Positions 43,782 to 53,057 of a stretch of DNA of 64,000 bases are shown here, piece by piece. Position 1 is the first letter of the stretch. The number at the start of each line of letters is the position of its first letter. A program made the position numbers and the translations under genes. Origin of the DNA: JAVVHH01 sp963848035 (GTDB lineage: Bacteria > Pseudomonadota > Alphaproteobacteria > Acetobacterales > Acetobacteraceae); contig CAWKCD010000001.1 of NCBI GenBank assembly GCA_963848035.1, forward strand, positions 4,278,001 through 4,342,000, read 5' to 3'. The notes below the pieces were generated by a model. The model was not told the origin of the DNA. It made no database searches and saw nothing but the letters and a program-made list of their open reading frames with translations.

Positions 43782-44432
43782 ATGTCCGTGGTCATCACCG
43801 TCGCGCAGCAAAAGGGGGGTTCGGGCAAGACCATGCTGGCCGCCAATCTGGCTGCGTGCCTCGCCCACGGCAAGACGACTGCGATTCTCGACATCGATCC
43901 GCAGCACAGCCTAGCCCGGTGGCACGCTCTGCGAGGCCGGCACGACCCGACGCCCGCCAGCGTCACGCTCTCCGATGTCTCCGGCTGGCGGCTCGCCGGC
44001 GAGTTGGACCGGCTGCGCCGCGAGCATGAACTGGTGGTCGTGGACACGCCGCCGGTGATCGACAACGACGCGCGCAGGGCCATCCGGGCAGCCGACCTGG
44101 TCGTCATCCCGCTGCAGCCGAGCGCGCCCGACCTCTGGGCCGCGGAAGGCACGCTGAAGATGGCGGCCGAGGAGAAGCGCGCCGTCTGCGTCGTGCTCAA
44201 CCGGGTCGCCGCTACCGGCAAGCAGCGGCAGGAGATGGAAGACGAGCTCCACCAGCGCGGCATCACGGTGCTCTCGGCCGCGCTCGGCAACCGCGCCGCA
44301 TTCAGTCAGGCGTTTGCGCGGGGGCTGGGCGTGACGGAGGCGGCGCCAAAAACGTCGGCCGCGAAGGAAGTGCATGCGATGGCCGAGTCGCTAATGCATG
44401 CGATCGACGCCCGCGCTCCCGCGCCCAAGTGA
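43782..44432 (+). CDS. ParA family ATPase
   Basis: A 216-residue deviant Walker-A ATPase. The P-loop is KGGSGKT at residues 11-17, including the signature Lys. Walker A-prime is ILDIDPQHSLARW and Walker B is LVVVDTPP. There is no N-terminal helix-turn-helix, so it is the small ParA/MipZ/McdA-like class that positions cargo on the nucleoid. AAGGAG seven bases upstream supports the start. No ParB-like partner is adjacent, and the chromosome parAB locus is expected elsewhere, so this is an orphan ParA. Its end overlaps the EamA gene by 131 bases tail to tail. Confidence 0.88.
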   Translation: MSVVITVAQQKGGSGKTMLAANLAACLAHGKTTAILDIDPQHSLARWHALRGRHDPTPASVTLSDVSGWRLAGELDRLRREHELVVVDTPPVIDNDARRAIRAADLVVIPLQPSAPDLWAAEGTLKMAAEEKRAVCVVLNRVAATGKQRQEMEDELHQRGITVLSAALGNRAAFSQAFARGLGVTEAAPKTSAAKEVHAMAESLMHAIDARAPAPK

Positions 44433-45291
44433 ACAGGCCGGCGACCACGAGGAACGAAATCCCGAGCGTCTCCCACTTTCCCGGCACCTCACCCCAGATC
44501 GCCCAGCCCAACAGCACCGTGTAGACGATCGCGCCATACTCGAACGGCGCCAACATCGTTGCCTCGCCGTTGCGATAACCCTCCGTCATCAAGAGCTGGG
44601 CAACGCCGGACACCACGCCGATCCCGATCAGCGCGAGCCACTCCAGCGGCGTCGGCCAGACCCAGACCGGGATGCTCAGCAGCCCCGAGAGGATCGTGCA
44701 GGCGATCGAGAACCAAAGCACGATGGTGATGTTGCGCTCGCCCGCCTGGCCCATCCGCCGGATGCTGACCATCGCCAGCGCCCACGCGCCCACGCTGAAC
44801 ACGACGATCAGCGCCGGCATCAATTCGATAGCGCCCTCCGTATTCCACGGCCGCAGCACGACCAGCACGCCCAGCAGTCCCGCCACTACCGAGATCGCCC
44901 GGGCGACGGTGATCCGTTCGCCCAGCATCGGCACGGACAGCACGGTGAGGAAGATCGGCATCGCGAAGCCGAGCGCAGTCACCACCGCCATCGGCAAGTG
45001 CGCGTAGCCGTAGAACGACCCGAACATCCCCGCGAATCCCGCCGCCACTCGCAGCGCATGGCCCCAGGGCTGGCGCGTCCGCAACGCTGCCAGACCGCCG
45101 CCCCGGCGGAGCAGCGGCGCCATGACGATCAGCGCGAAAAAGCTTCGGCACAGCATGATCTGGAATGTCGGGATGTCGGCCGCGACCGCCTTGACCAGCG
45201 CCGCCGCCACGATGAAAGAGGCCGAAGCCGCCAGCACGCACAGGATCGCGCGCTGCTTCAGCATCTGCGCCGCGTCTGACGAAACCTCCAT
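44302..45291 (-). CDS. EamA/DMT-superfamily transporter (RhaT/YdcZ-like exporter)
   Basis: A 329-residue drug/metabolite transporter with ten predicted helices in two EamA repeats; the first repeat includes ALVKAVAADIPTFQIMLCRSFFAL and the second ATMLAPFEYGAIVYTVLLGW. Members export metabolites or amino-acid derivatives. The last helix ends near WARERGRR; the remaining tail of about 30 Ser/Pro/Arg-rich residues is read antisense through the end of parA and probably reflects loss of an earlier stop. It begins eight bases after the Pat-type gene, at the far end of the Liv operon. Confidence 0.85.
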   Translation of the reverse strand: MEVSSDAAQMLKQRAILCVLAASASFIVAAALVKAVAADIPTFQIMLCRSFFALIVMAPLLRRGGGLAALRTRQPWGHALRVAAGFAGMFGSFYGYAHLPMAVVTALGFAMPIFLTVLSVPMLGERITVARAISVVAGLLGVLVVLRPWNTEGAIELMPALIVVFSVGAWALAMVSIRRMGQAGERNITIVLWFSIACTILSGLLSIPVWVWPTPLEWLALIGIGVVSGVAQLLMTEGYRNGEATMLAPFEYGAIVYTVLLGWAIWGEVPGKWETLGISFLVVAGLFTWARERGRRSHALATRPSHALPSRPTFLAPPPSRPAPAQTPD

Positions 45292-45299
45292 ACCGCAGT

Positions 45300-47780
45300 C
45301 TACAGCGGCAGGCGCGCCTCGACCACGTCCGACTCTCCGGGAATGCGGTGCACCGCGAAGCCTAGTTTCTTGATGAAGGCGAGCATGCGGGAGTTGTCGG
45401 CGAGGATCTGCCCGCTGATGGCGGCCAGGCCCTTTTGACAGCCCCAATCGATGATCCGCTGCATCAGGTGATGGCCGAGACCGGTGCCCTTCATGACGGG
45501 ATCGACGACGACGGCGAACTCGGCCTCGCGCCCGCCGGGCTCCTGCACGAGGCGGGCGACGCCGACGGTATCCACCCCGCGGACCGCGATGATCGCCATC
45601 TCGCGGTCGTAATCGATCGCGGTCATGCGGGCGATCTGCTCAGGCGGCAGTTCGCGCAGTAGCGAGAAGAAGCGGTAGCGGATGTCTTCCTGCGTGAGCC
45701 GGGACATCAAGCCAGCATGGGCCTCCGCGTCCTCCGGCCGGATCGGCCGGATCTCCAGCGTCTCGCCGGCGCGCGTGCGCCAAGTCTCGACCAGGTCCGC
45801 AGGATAAGGCGCGATCGCCGTTAGACCCCGCTCGCCTTCCGGCCGCAGCTCGATCCAGGCCTCCGCGGCCGACACACCGGTCTCGTCCGCGAACAGTGGA
45901 TCGATGATCAGCCCGGCGATCTCGGGCATGTCGATGACGAGTTGGCTCACGCGGACCAGCGCGTCGGCCACGGCGTCGAGATCGGCCGCACCATGACCCT
46001 GCCCCGCGGCCAGCAGCGTCGCCGCCGGTGACCTGGCGATCAGCCCGGCGGCGAGCGCCAGGTTCAGCGGCGGCAGTTCGATCACCTCATCGCGCAACCG
46101 GTCGCGCCCGCCGGGTCCGAAACCGATCGCCGGCCCCAGCATTGGGTCGTCGGTCACTGCGATCCGCAAACGCTGCGCCCGGCCGGCCTGCCGCTGCACG
46201 ATCAGGTCGCCATGGTTCTCCATCCGCCCCGCCGCCTGCCGCACCGACCCACGGTCCTGCAAGTCGAGCACCAGCAACCCGGGTGCGTTCGGATCCAGCC
46301 GGCATTGCTTCACCGTCGCCGGGAAACCCAGCAGCACGGCCGCATCCGCCGCCTCCTCGGCGCCAGCCACCGCCCGAAACGGCACCACCGGCATCCCGTA
46401 GGCGGAGAGCATGTCGAGCGCTTCGTCCTGATAGAGCGCGCTCCGCCCCGCCAGCCGGGCACGGCCGATGATCGCCTGCACCCGCGCCCGATCCGGCGCC
46501 AACCGAAGCAGGCGGCTGGACGGAAGCTCCCGCGCCGCCTGCCGCGCCCGCCGGAGGGTGACCAGCTGCCCAAAGGCGCGCACCGCCTGCTCGGGCGAGG
46601 CGAACACCGGCAGCCCCGCTTCCGCGAGCGTCCGCCGATGCACCGCCCCGGTGGTCTCGCCCAGCACGCAGGTGATCAGCGGAACCTTGATCACGGTACG
46701 GCAGGCCGCGAGCGCCGCAACGCCGGCCGCATCGCCATCGCCCGTCGGCGCCAGGATCACGGCGATGCCGCCGATCTCCGGCAATGCCGAGACCATCGAC
46801 GCCGCTTCGGCCGGCCGTGTCGGTTGCTCCACCCCGGTCCAGATCAGGCCCGGCTCCGGCGGTTGCGGCGGCAGAGCCATGCGCAGCAGCAGCTCGGCGG
46901 AGGGATCGGGCTCGGCGAGCGGGATATCCAACCGCACCGCCTGGTCTGCCGCGAGCTGCCCGGCTCCGATGGCGTTGGTCACGATCATCAGGCTGTCATG
47001 CCGCGGCGGGCGGGAGCGGGTCAGCACCTCGGCCGCTGCCAGCAGCTCGGCCATCGTCGTCACACGCAGCACGCCAGCGCGCCGCAGCGCCGCTTCGAAC
47101 ACGAGATCGTGGCGCCCGGTCGGATCGCGCTGTCGGCCGCCCGCGTGCAGGGCGACCACCGGCCGCTGCCCAGCCGCCGCTTTGGCCGCTGAAAGGAATG
47201 CCCGCCGATCGCGGACGTGGCGGACATCGAGCAGGATCGCGCCGACGCCGGGCTCGCGCGCCAGCATGTCCAGCACCAGGCCGGCATCCAGATCGCCCTC
47301 GAGACCGGTACCGACGATGTGGCTGAAGCCGACGCCGTTCGGCTCCGCCCAGTCCAGCACGGTGCGGCAGAGTGCGATTGACGGCGAGACCAATGCGAGC
47401 TTGCCCGGCCGTGCCGGAAGGTGCCCCAGCGACGCATTCAGCCCCGAAGCCGGCACGATAATCCCGAAACTGCGCGGTCCCAATAGCCGGATCGGCCCGC
47501 GTTCGACCGCCCCCTCTGCCGCCGCGACCGCCACCGGCACGCCCCGCGCGGTCAGCGCGGCAAGCCCTTGTCCGAGCGGCCCGGCGACGACGCCGAGATC
47601 AGCGCCCTCGGTCAGTGCCTCCGCCGCATCCACGGCATGGATCGACCCCGCGAAACCGGCCTCGCGGAGATTGCCGAGGATGCGCGTCCCTACTGGCGTG
47701 CCCGCGCCGACGAGCGCGATCGAGCGAGGGCGGAACAGCGCCTCCGCCGGAGAGCGCCGCTTTTCGATCGGTGAGAGCAT
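45300..47780 (-). CDS. Pat-type protein lysine acetyltransferase (NDP-forming acyl-CoA synthetase-like domains plus GNAT)
   Basis: An 826-residue multidomain protein. The N-terminal CoA-binding domain begins FRPRSIALVGAGTPVGTRI. Succinyl-CoA-ligase-like domains fill about 130-450, followed by an ATP-grasp region beginning at DEALDMLSAYGMPVVPF. The C-terminal GNAT domain starts IRPIRPEDAEAHAGLMSRL and has the acetyl-CoA loop MKGTGLGHHL. This order is that of Salmonella Pat, which acetylates and inactivates AMP-forming acyl-CoA synthetases. I chose ATG 47780; ATG 47795 is possible. The gene follows livM by 57 bases on the same strand. Confidence 0.87.
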   Translation of the reverse strand: MLSPIEKRRSPAEALFRPRSIALVGAGTPVGTRILGNLREAGFAGSIHAVDAAEALTEGADLGVVAGPLGQGLAALTARGVPVAVAAAEGAVERGPIRLLGPRSFGIIVPASGLNASLGHLPARPGKLALVSPSIALCRTVLDWAEPNGVGFSHIVGTGLEGDLDAGLVLDMLAREPGVGAILLDVRHVRDRRAFLSAAKAAAGQRPVVALHAGGRQRDPTGRHDLVFEAALRRAGVLRVTTMAELLAAAEVLTRSRPPRHDSLMIVTNAIGAGQLAADQAVRLDIPLAEPDPSAELLLRMALPPQPPEPGLIWTGVEQPTRPAEAASMVSALPEIGGIAVILAPTGDGDAAGVAALAACRTVIKVPLITCVLGETTGAVHRRTLAEAGLPVFASPEQAVRAFGQLVTLRRARQAARELPSSRLLRLAPDRARVQAIIGRARLAGRSALYQDEALDMLSAYGMPVVPFRAVAGAEEAADAAVLLGFPATVKQCRLDPNAPGLLVLDLQDRGSVRQAAGRMENHGDLIVQRQAGRAQRLRIAVTDDPMLGPAIGFGPGGRDRLRDEVIELPPLNLALAAGLIARSPAATLLAAGQGHGAADLDAVADALVRVSQLVIDMPEIAGLIIDPLFADETGVSAAEAWIELRPEGERGLTAIAPYPADLVETWRTRAGETLEIRPIRPEDAEAHAGLMSRLTQEDIRYRFFSLLRELPPEQIARMTAIDYDREMAIIAVRGVDTVGVARLVQEPGGREAEFAVVVDPVMKGTGLGHHLMQRIIDWGCQKGLAAISGQILADNSRMLAFIKKLGFAVHRIPGESDVVEARLPL

Positions 47781-47837
47781 TGTGCGGTGCAACATAGCAG
47801 ATGCGGACGGGCTTGTGCAGCCCGCCCCCACCTGCCG

Positions 47838-48827
47838 TCACAGCGAGGTTTTGAACAGCGCCCCGATCTCGCCGACGATGCCGCGGCGGAACGCCAGCAC
47901 GCAGATCACGAAGATGACGCCCTGCGTCACCGTCACCCACGAACCGAACTGCGCCAGATAGTTCTCGAGCCCGACAATGACCGCCGCCCCGGCCACCGGC
48001 CCGAAGATCGTGCCCAGGCCCCCCAGCAGCGTCATCAGAACCACGTCGCCCGACATGGCGTAGTTCACGTCCGTCAGCGTTGCGATCCCGAACACCAGCG
48101 ACTTCGTGCCGCCGGCGATCCCCGCGATGAAGCAGCTCAGCACGAACGCCACCAGCTTGTAGTCGTCGGTGCGATAGCCCAGCGACGTGGCCCGCGGCTC
48201 GTTCTCACGGATCGCCTTGAGAATCTGCCCGAACGGGGAATGCACCGTGCGATGGATCAGCAGGAAAAAGATCAGGAATACCGCCGCGACCAGCCAGTAC
48301 ATGCTCATGTCCGGCCGCATCGAGATGAACCCGAACAGCGCCGCGCGCGGAACCTGCTGGATGCCGTCTTCGCCGCCCGTGAACGGCGCTTGCAGACAGA
48401 AGAAGTAGTTCATCTGCGCCAGCGCCAGCGTGATCATCGCAAAGTAGATGCCTTGACGCCGGATCGCCAGCCAGCCGAACGCCACCCCCAGCCCGGCGCC
48501 GGTCAACCCGCCCAGCAGGATCGACACCTCTGCCGAGACGCCCCAATTCTTTGCCGTCCAGGCCGCGACATAGCCGCCCATGCCGAAATACGCGGCATGG
48601 CCGAAGCTCATCAGCCCGACATAGCCGATCAGCAGGTTGAAGGCGCAGGCGAACAACGCGAAGCACAGCACCTTCATCAGGAACACCGGGTAGATGCCCG
48701 CAAACGGTAGCCCGATGATCAACCCGATGAGCACCAGCATCGCGATCGCCTGCGCGCTGGTGAAACCGAACACCGTGGCGGCCCGTCCGTTCGGGATCGC
48801 CAACGGGCCATGGGTGGTGACGCTCAT
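47838..48827 (-). CDS. livM: Branched-chain amino acid ABC transporter permease LivM
   Basis: A 329-residue inner-membrane permease of the LivM group with about nine helices. Diagnostic segments are FNLLIGYVGLMSFGHAAYFGMGGY, GWLAIRRQGIYFAMITLALAQM, and the ATPase-contact EAA-like loop containing SPFGQILKAIRENEPRATSLGY. The closing segment is TLLGGLGTIFGPVAGAA. It is the fifth transporter gene in a run, one base after livH, and forms the channel with LivH. Substrate is inferred as a branched-chain or other hydrophobic amino acid or amide from the family. Confidence 0.93.
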   Translation of the reverse strand: MSVTTHGPLAIPNGRAATVFGFTSAQAIAMLVLIGLIIGLPFAGIYPVFLMKVLCFALFACAFNLLIGYVGLMSFGHAAYFGMGGYVAAWTAKNWGVSAEVSILLGGLTGAGLGVAFGWLAIRRQGIYFAMITLALAQMNYFFCLQAPFTGGEDGIQQVPRAALFGFISMRPDMSMYWLVAAVFLIFFLLIHRTVHSPFGQILKAIRENEPRATSLGYRTDDYKLVAFVLSCFIAGIAGGTKSLVFGIATLTDVNYAMSGDVVLMTLLGGLGTIFGPVAGAAVIVGLENYLAQFGSWVTVTQGVIFVICVLAFRRGIVGEIGALFKTSL

Positions 48828-48828
48828 C

Positions 48829-49878
48829 TCAGGACCTCTTCCCGAACAGGCCGGCGGGACGCAGCAGCAGGACGATCACCATGATCACGAAGATGACCGT
48901 GGCTGACGCTTGCGGATAATAGACCTTGGTCAGCCCCTCCACGATGCCGAGCCCGAACCCGGTCACGATGCTGCCGAGGATGCTGCCCATGCCGCCGATC
49001 ACGACGACCGCGAACACGGTAATGATGAAGTTGGAGCCCATGTTCGGGTTCACCGAATAGATCGGCGCCGCCAGCACACCCGCGAAGGCCGCCAGCGCCA
49101 CGCCGCCGGCATAGGTCAGGCTGATCATCCGCGGCACGTTGACGCCGAAGGCGCGCACCAGCGCCGGGTTCTCCGTCGCCGCGCGCAGCCGTGCGCCTAG
49201 CGGGGTCTTCTCAATGATGATCCAGGTCGCAAGACAAACAACCGCCGCCGCCAGCACCACCCAGCCGCGATAATTCGGCATGAACATGAAGCCGAGATTG
49301 GTCGCGCCCTGCAGCGCCGCCGGGATCCGGTACGGCATCCCCGAGCTGCCGAACGCGTTGCGCGCCAGCCCTTCCAGGATCAGCGCCAGTCCGAAGGTCA
49401 GCAGCAGACCGTAGAGATGGTCGAGCTTGTAGAGCCGGCTGATGATCGTCTTCTCGAGCAGCAGCCCGAATGCGCCGACGATGATTGGGGCCACGATCAG
49501 CGCCGGCCAATACCCGAGGCTCAGCCAGTCCGGCACCGCCAGGCCCGGCGAGATCATCGCCAGCCACGTATTCGGCGTCAGCAGCATCCACGCCACGAAC
49601 GCGCCCAACATGAACAGCGCGCCGTGGGCGAAGTTGATGATGTTGAGCATGCCGAAGATGATCGCCAGGCCCAACGACAATAGCGCGTAGAACGCGCCGT
49701 TGATCAGCCCCAACAGGAGCTGACCCATCAGCAGCGGCAGCGGCTTGTAGAAGAAGGTCGCCACCGTCTGCACGCCGATGCCGAGCACGATCACCAGAAG
49801 GGCGGCAACCGCCACCCCTCCCCCGATCGCCCAGCCCGGCAAGCGCGGGCTGCGGCGTGCGGCAATCGCGCCCGACAT
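48829..49878 (-). CDS. livH: Branched-chain amino acid ABC transporter permease LivH
   Basis: A 349-residue LivH-type permease. It has a longer N terminus with an extra hydrophobic span (about residues 15-40) before the usual QLLLGLINGAFYALLSLGLAIIFGMLNIINFAHG core. The cytoplasmic contact loop includes KTPLGARLRAATENPALVRAFGVN, and the end reads VVIGGMGSILGSIVTGFGLGIVEG. The ATG at 49878 lies two bases after the stop of the preceding binding-protein gene. Together with livM it forms the membrane channel of the Liv-type importer. Confidence 0.93.
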   Translation of the reverse strand: MSGAIAARRSPRLPGWAIGGGVAVAALLVIVLGIGVQTVATFFYKPLPLLMGQLLLGLINGAFYALLSLGLAIIFGMLNIINFAHGALFMLGAFVAWMLLTPNTWLAMISPGLAVPDWLSLGYWPALIVAPIIVGAFGLLLEKTIISRLYKLDHLYGLLLTFGLALILEGLARNAFGSSGMPYRIPAALQGATNLGFMFMPNYRGWVVLAAAVVCLATWIIIEKTPLGARLRAATENPALVRAFGVNVPRMISLTYAGGVALAAFAGVLAAPIYSVNPNMGSNFIITVFAVVVIGGMGSILGSIVTGFGLGIVEGLTKVYYPQASATVIFVIMVIVLLLRPAGLFGKRS

Positions 49879-49880
49879 GC

Positions 49881-51104
49881 TCAGGACTTGACCAGCGGGC
49901 AGCCGCCATCGGCCATCGGCTTCCAAGCCTTGTCCGCCGGCGTCTCCTGCACGAGCTTGTAGTAATCCCACGGCCCCTTGCTCTCGGCGGGCGTCTTGAC
50001 CTGGAACAGGTAGGACGGGATCAGCACCATGCCGTCCTCGCGGATCTTGGCCGTGCCGTAGACATCGTCCTTGATCGGCATCGCCTTCATCTGCGCCACC
50101 ACGGCCGCGCCGTCGGCAGCCTTGTCGGCCCCGCCCAGCGCCTTGACCGCCTTCAGGAAGTGCAGCGCACCGGCGTAGTTCGCGACGTTGGTCATGTTCG
50201 GCGCGAAATTCGGCTCAACCTGCTGCCAGCGCTTGGTGAACGCCCGCGTGCGGTCGTTCATGTCCCAGTAGAAGCTCTCGGTCAGGAACAGGCCCTGCGC
50301 CGCCTCCAGCCCGAGCCCGTGCACGTCCTGGATGTACATCAGCAGGGCGGCGACCTTCATCTGCTTGGTCAGCCCGAATTCGGCCGCCTGCTTGATGCTG
50401 TTGATCGTGTCCGCGCCGGCATTGGCCAGGCCGAGAACGTCCGCGCCGCTCGACTGCGCCGAGACCAGGAACGACGAGAAATCGGTCGTGCCCGGAAACG
50501 GATACAGCGACGCACCGACGACCTTGCCGCCTTCCTTGGTGACGAAGCCGGTGGTGTCGCGCTGCAGCTGCTGGCCGAACACGTAGTCGGCGGTGATGAA
50601 GTACCAGCTCTTGCCGCCCGCGCGGACCATCGCGCCGCCGGTGGATTGCGCAAGCATATAGGTGTCGTACGACCAGTGGATCGTCACCGGCGTGCACTGC
50701 GCCCCGGTCAGGTCCGTCGTCGCCGCGCCGACGTTGATATACGCCCGGTTCTTTTCCTTACAGACATTGTTGACCGCAAGCGCCACCGAGCTGGTGTTGA
50801 CGTCCATGATCACATCGACGCCCTGCTGGTCGATCCACTGGCGCGCGATCCCCGCGCCGATGTCGGGCTTGTTCTGATGGTCGGCGAACACGACCTCGAC
50901 GTTCAGGTCGGGGCCGAAATCCTTCGCCGCCATGCGCGCGGCGACGACGGCATGCATGCCGCTCAGGTCGCGATACGGGCCGGACTGGTCGTTCAGCACG
51001 CCGATCTTGACGACTTTGCCCTGCGCCCGGCTGGCGCGCGGCAGGATGGTGGTGGCCGAGGCGGCAGCAGCCGTGCCCAGCAATGTGCGGCGTTCGATGG
51101 TCAC
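49881..51104 (-). CDS. Liv-type periplasmic substrate-binding protein (paralogue 2)
   Basis: A 407-residue amino-acid/amide-binding protein with a Tat-like signal peptide (MTIERRTLLGTAAAA, cleavage after SRAQ). The mature start VVKIGVLNDQSGPYRDLSG is the first fold strand. It shares long identical blocks with the neighbouring gene at 51119-52330 (DHQNK.DIGAGIARQW, ATTDLTGAQC, YPFPGTTDFSS), showing that the two arose by duplication. The GTG start has a ribosome site upstream. It stands between the first binding protein and livH in one transcript and probably feeds the same permease with a different ligand. Confidence 0.9.
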   Translation of the reverse strand: MTIERRTLLGTAAAASATTILPRASRAQGKVVKIGVLNDQSGPYRDLSGMHAVVAARMAAKDFGPDLNVEVVFADHQNKPDIGAGIARQWIDQQGVDVIMDVNTSSVALAVNNVCKEKNRAYINVGAATTDLTGAQCTPVTIHWSYDTYMLAQSTGGAMVRAGGKSWYFITADYVFGQQLQRDTTGFVTKEGGKVVGASLYPFPGTTDFSSFLVSAQSSGADVLGLANAGADTINSIKQAAEFGLTKQMKVAALLMYIQDVHGLGLEAAQGLFLTESFYWDMNDRTRAFTKRWQQVEPNFAPNMTNVANYAGALHFLKAVKALGGADKAADGAAVVAQMKAMPIKDDVYGTAKIREDGMVLIPSYLFQVKTPAESKGPWDYYKLVQETPADKAWKPMADGGCPLVKS

Positions 51105-51118
51105 GTTTGTCGCTCTCC

Positions 51119-52330
51119 TCAGCTATTCGTCATCTTGCAGCCGCCCTGGCCGAGCGGGCGGAACGCCTCGTCGGCCGGCGTTGAGGCCACAGGCTTGTAG
51201 TAATCCCAGGGACCCTTGCTCTCCGCCGGGCTCTTCACCTGCCACAGATAGGACGGGCAGAGCTTGCGCCCGTCCTCGCGGATCTTGCCCGCGCCGAAGC
51301 ACTCGTCTTCGGTCGGCATCGCCTTGAGCTGCGCCACAGTGGCGGCGCCGTCCTTTTTGATCGCGTCGACGCCCATGGCGGACGCGACCTTCAAGTAATG
51401 CAGCACGCTCGAATAGACGCCGGCCTGCACCATCGTCGGACGCCGGTCTGGCGCCTTCGGCTTGAACCGCTCGGAGAACTTCCGCGTGCTCTCGTTCATG
51501 TCCCAATAGAAACTGTCCGTCAGCTCGATCCCCTTGGCCGTCTCCAGCCCCAGCGAATGCACGTCGCTGATGAACAGCAGCAGCCCGGCGAGCGTCATCG
51601 ACAGACCGAACTCCTTGGCCTGCTTGATCGAGTTGATCGTGTCGGTTCCGGCATTGGCCAGGCCCAACACCTTCGCGCCGGACGCTTGCGCCTGCAGCAG
51701 CAGCGAGGAGAAGTCGGTCGTCCCCGGGAACGGATACGCCACCGACCCGACCACCTTGCCGCCGGCGGCCTCGATGAATCCCGTCGTGTCCCGCTGCAGC
51801 GCCTTGCCGAACGCGTAATCGGCGGTGATGAAGAACCAGCTATCCCCGCCCGCCTTCACCAGCGCGCCGCCGGTGCTCTTGGCGAGCATATACGTGTCGT
51901 ACACCCAATGGATCGTGTTGACGTTGCACTGCGCGCCCGTCAGGTCCGACGTCGCCGCGCCGGAATTGATGTAGACCTTGTTCTTGTCCTTCGCGACACC
52001 GGCCACCGCGAGCGCCACGCCGGAATTGGCAACCTCGAAGATGGCATCGACGCCGCTGTCGAACCATTGCCGCGCGATCCCGGCGCCGATATCGGCCTTG
52101 TTCTGATGGTCGGCCGAAATGACCTCGACGGTCATGCCCTTGCCCGCGACGCCGAAATCCTCCAGCGCCTGCTGCGCCGCCTTGACCGCGGTCGGCCCGG
52201 CCAGATCCTGATACGGGCCCGACAGGTCGGTCAGGATGCCGATCTTGAGCCCGGTCTTGCCCTGTGCGCGCGCCTTGATGAGCGGCAGGCTGGCGGCGGT
52301 GCCGATGAGGCCCCGGCGAGAAATACGCAT
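51119..52330 (-). CDS. Liv-type periplasmic substrate-binding protein (paralogue 1)
   Basis: A 403-residue binding protein. The N terminus MRISRRGLIGTAASLPLIKARAQ carries an RR motif and cleavage region. The mature part begins LKIGILTDLSGPYQDLAGP. GGAG just upstream of ATG 52330 supports the start; the frame is open further upstream but without a signal. It is the closer binding protein to livF. The protein differs from its downstream paralogue mostly on the surface and in the ligand-cleft segments, which would fit diverged ligand range. The gap to the next gene is 14 bases. Confidence 0.9.
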   Translation of the reverse strand: MRISRRGLIGTAASLPLIKARAQGKTGLKIGILTDLSGPYQDLAGPTAVKAAQQALEDFGVAGKGMTVEVISADHQNKADIGAGIARQWFDSGVDAIFEVANSGVALAVAGVAKDKNKVYINSGAATSDLTGAQCNVNTIHWVYDTYMLAKSTGGALVKAGGDSWFFITADYAFGKALQRDTTGFIEAAGGKVVGSVAYPFPGTTDFSSLLLQAQASGAKVLGLANAGTDTINSIKQAKEFGLSMTLAGLLLFISDVHSLGLETAKGIELTDSFYWDMNESTRKFSERFKPKAPDRRPTMVQAGVYSSVLHYLKVASAMGVDAIKKDGAATVAQLKAMPTEDECFGAGKIREDGRKLCPSYLWQVKSPAESKGPWDYYKPVASTPADEAFRPLGQGGCKMTNS

Positions 52331-52352
52331 GATGTCTCCTCCCCTCGAGCGT

Positions 52353-53057
52353 TCAGACGCCGAGATAATCGTGAAGTTTGTCCATGTTCGCCGCGAGATC
52401 ACGGTTCGGGATCATGTCGACGACGACGCCATGATCCATCACGTAATGCCGGTCGGCCACGGTCGCGGCGAAGCGGAAGTTTTGTTCCACCAGCAGCACG
52501 GTAAAGCCGCGCGCCTTGATCGCGCGGATAGTGTGGCCGATCTGCTGGATGATCACCGGGGCTAACCCCTCGGTCGGCTCGTCGAGCAGCAGCAGCCGGG
52601 CGCCGGTGCGCAGGATCCGGCCGATCGCCAGCATCTGCTGCTCGCCGCCGGAGAGCTTGGTGCCGACGCTGTTGGCCCGTTCCTTGAGGTTCGGGAACAG
52701 CGTGTGGATCTCGTCGACCGTCATCCCTCCCGGCGCGATCACCGGCGGGAGCATCAGGTTCTCGGTCACGTTCAGGCTCGAGAAGATGCCGCGCTCCTCC
52801 GGGCAGAACGCGATGCCGGCGCGGGCGACGTTCTCCGGCGTCATGCGCATCATCTCGTCGCCGCGGAAACGGATGCTGCCCTTACGCTTGGACAACAGGC
52901 CCATGATGCTCTTCATCGTGGTGCTCTTGCCCGCGCCGTTGCGCCCCAGCAGCGTGACCACCTCGCCTTCGTTCACCTCGAAATCCACGCCGTGCAGCAC
53001 GTGGCTCTCGCCGTACCAGGCGTTCAGCCCTTCGACCTTCAGCATCGGATCAGGCAT
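52353..53057 (-). CDS. livF: Branched-chain amino acid ABC transporter ATPase LivF
   Basis: A 234-residue ABC ATPase. Walker A is LLGRNGAGKSTT, the ABC signature is LSGGEQQMLAIGRIL, and Walker B is LLLLDEPTEGLAP, the TEGLAP form being characteristic of LivF. The H-loop is in VLLVEQNFRF. Its start overlaps the end of livG by eight bases, so the two ATPases are translationally coupled and form the heterodimeric motor of the importer. The C-terminal end is short, as usual for LivF. Confidence 0.94.
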   Translation of the reverse strand: MPDPMLKVEGLNAWYGESHVLHGVDFEVNEGEVVTLLGRNGAGKSTTMKSIMGLLSKRKGSIRFRGDEMMRMTPENVARAGIAFCPEERGIFSSLNVTENLMLPPVIAPGGMTVDEIHTLFPNLKERANSVGTKLSGGEQQMLAIGRILRTGARLLLLDEPTEGLAPVIIQQIGHTIRAIKARGFTVLLVEQNFRFAATVADRHYVMDHGVVVDMIPNRDLAANMDKLHDYLGV

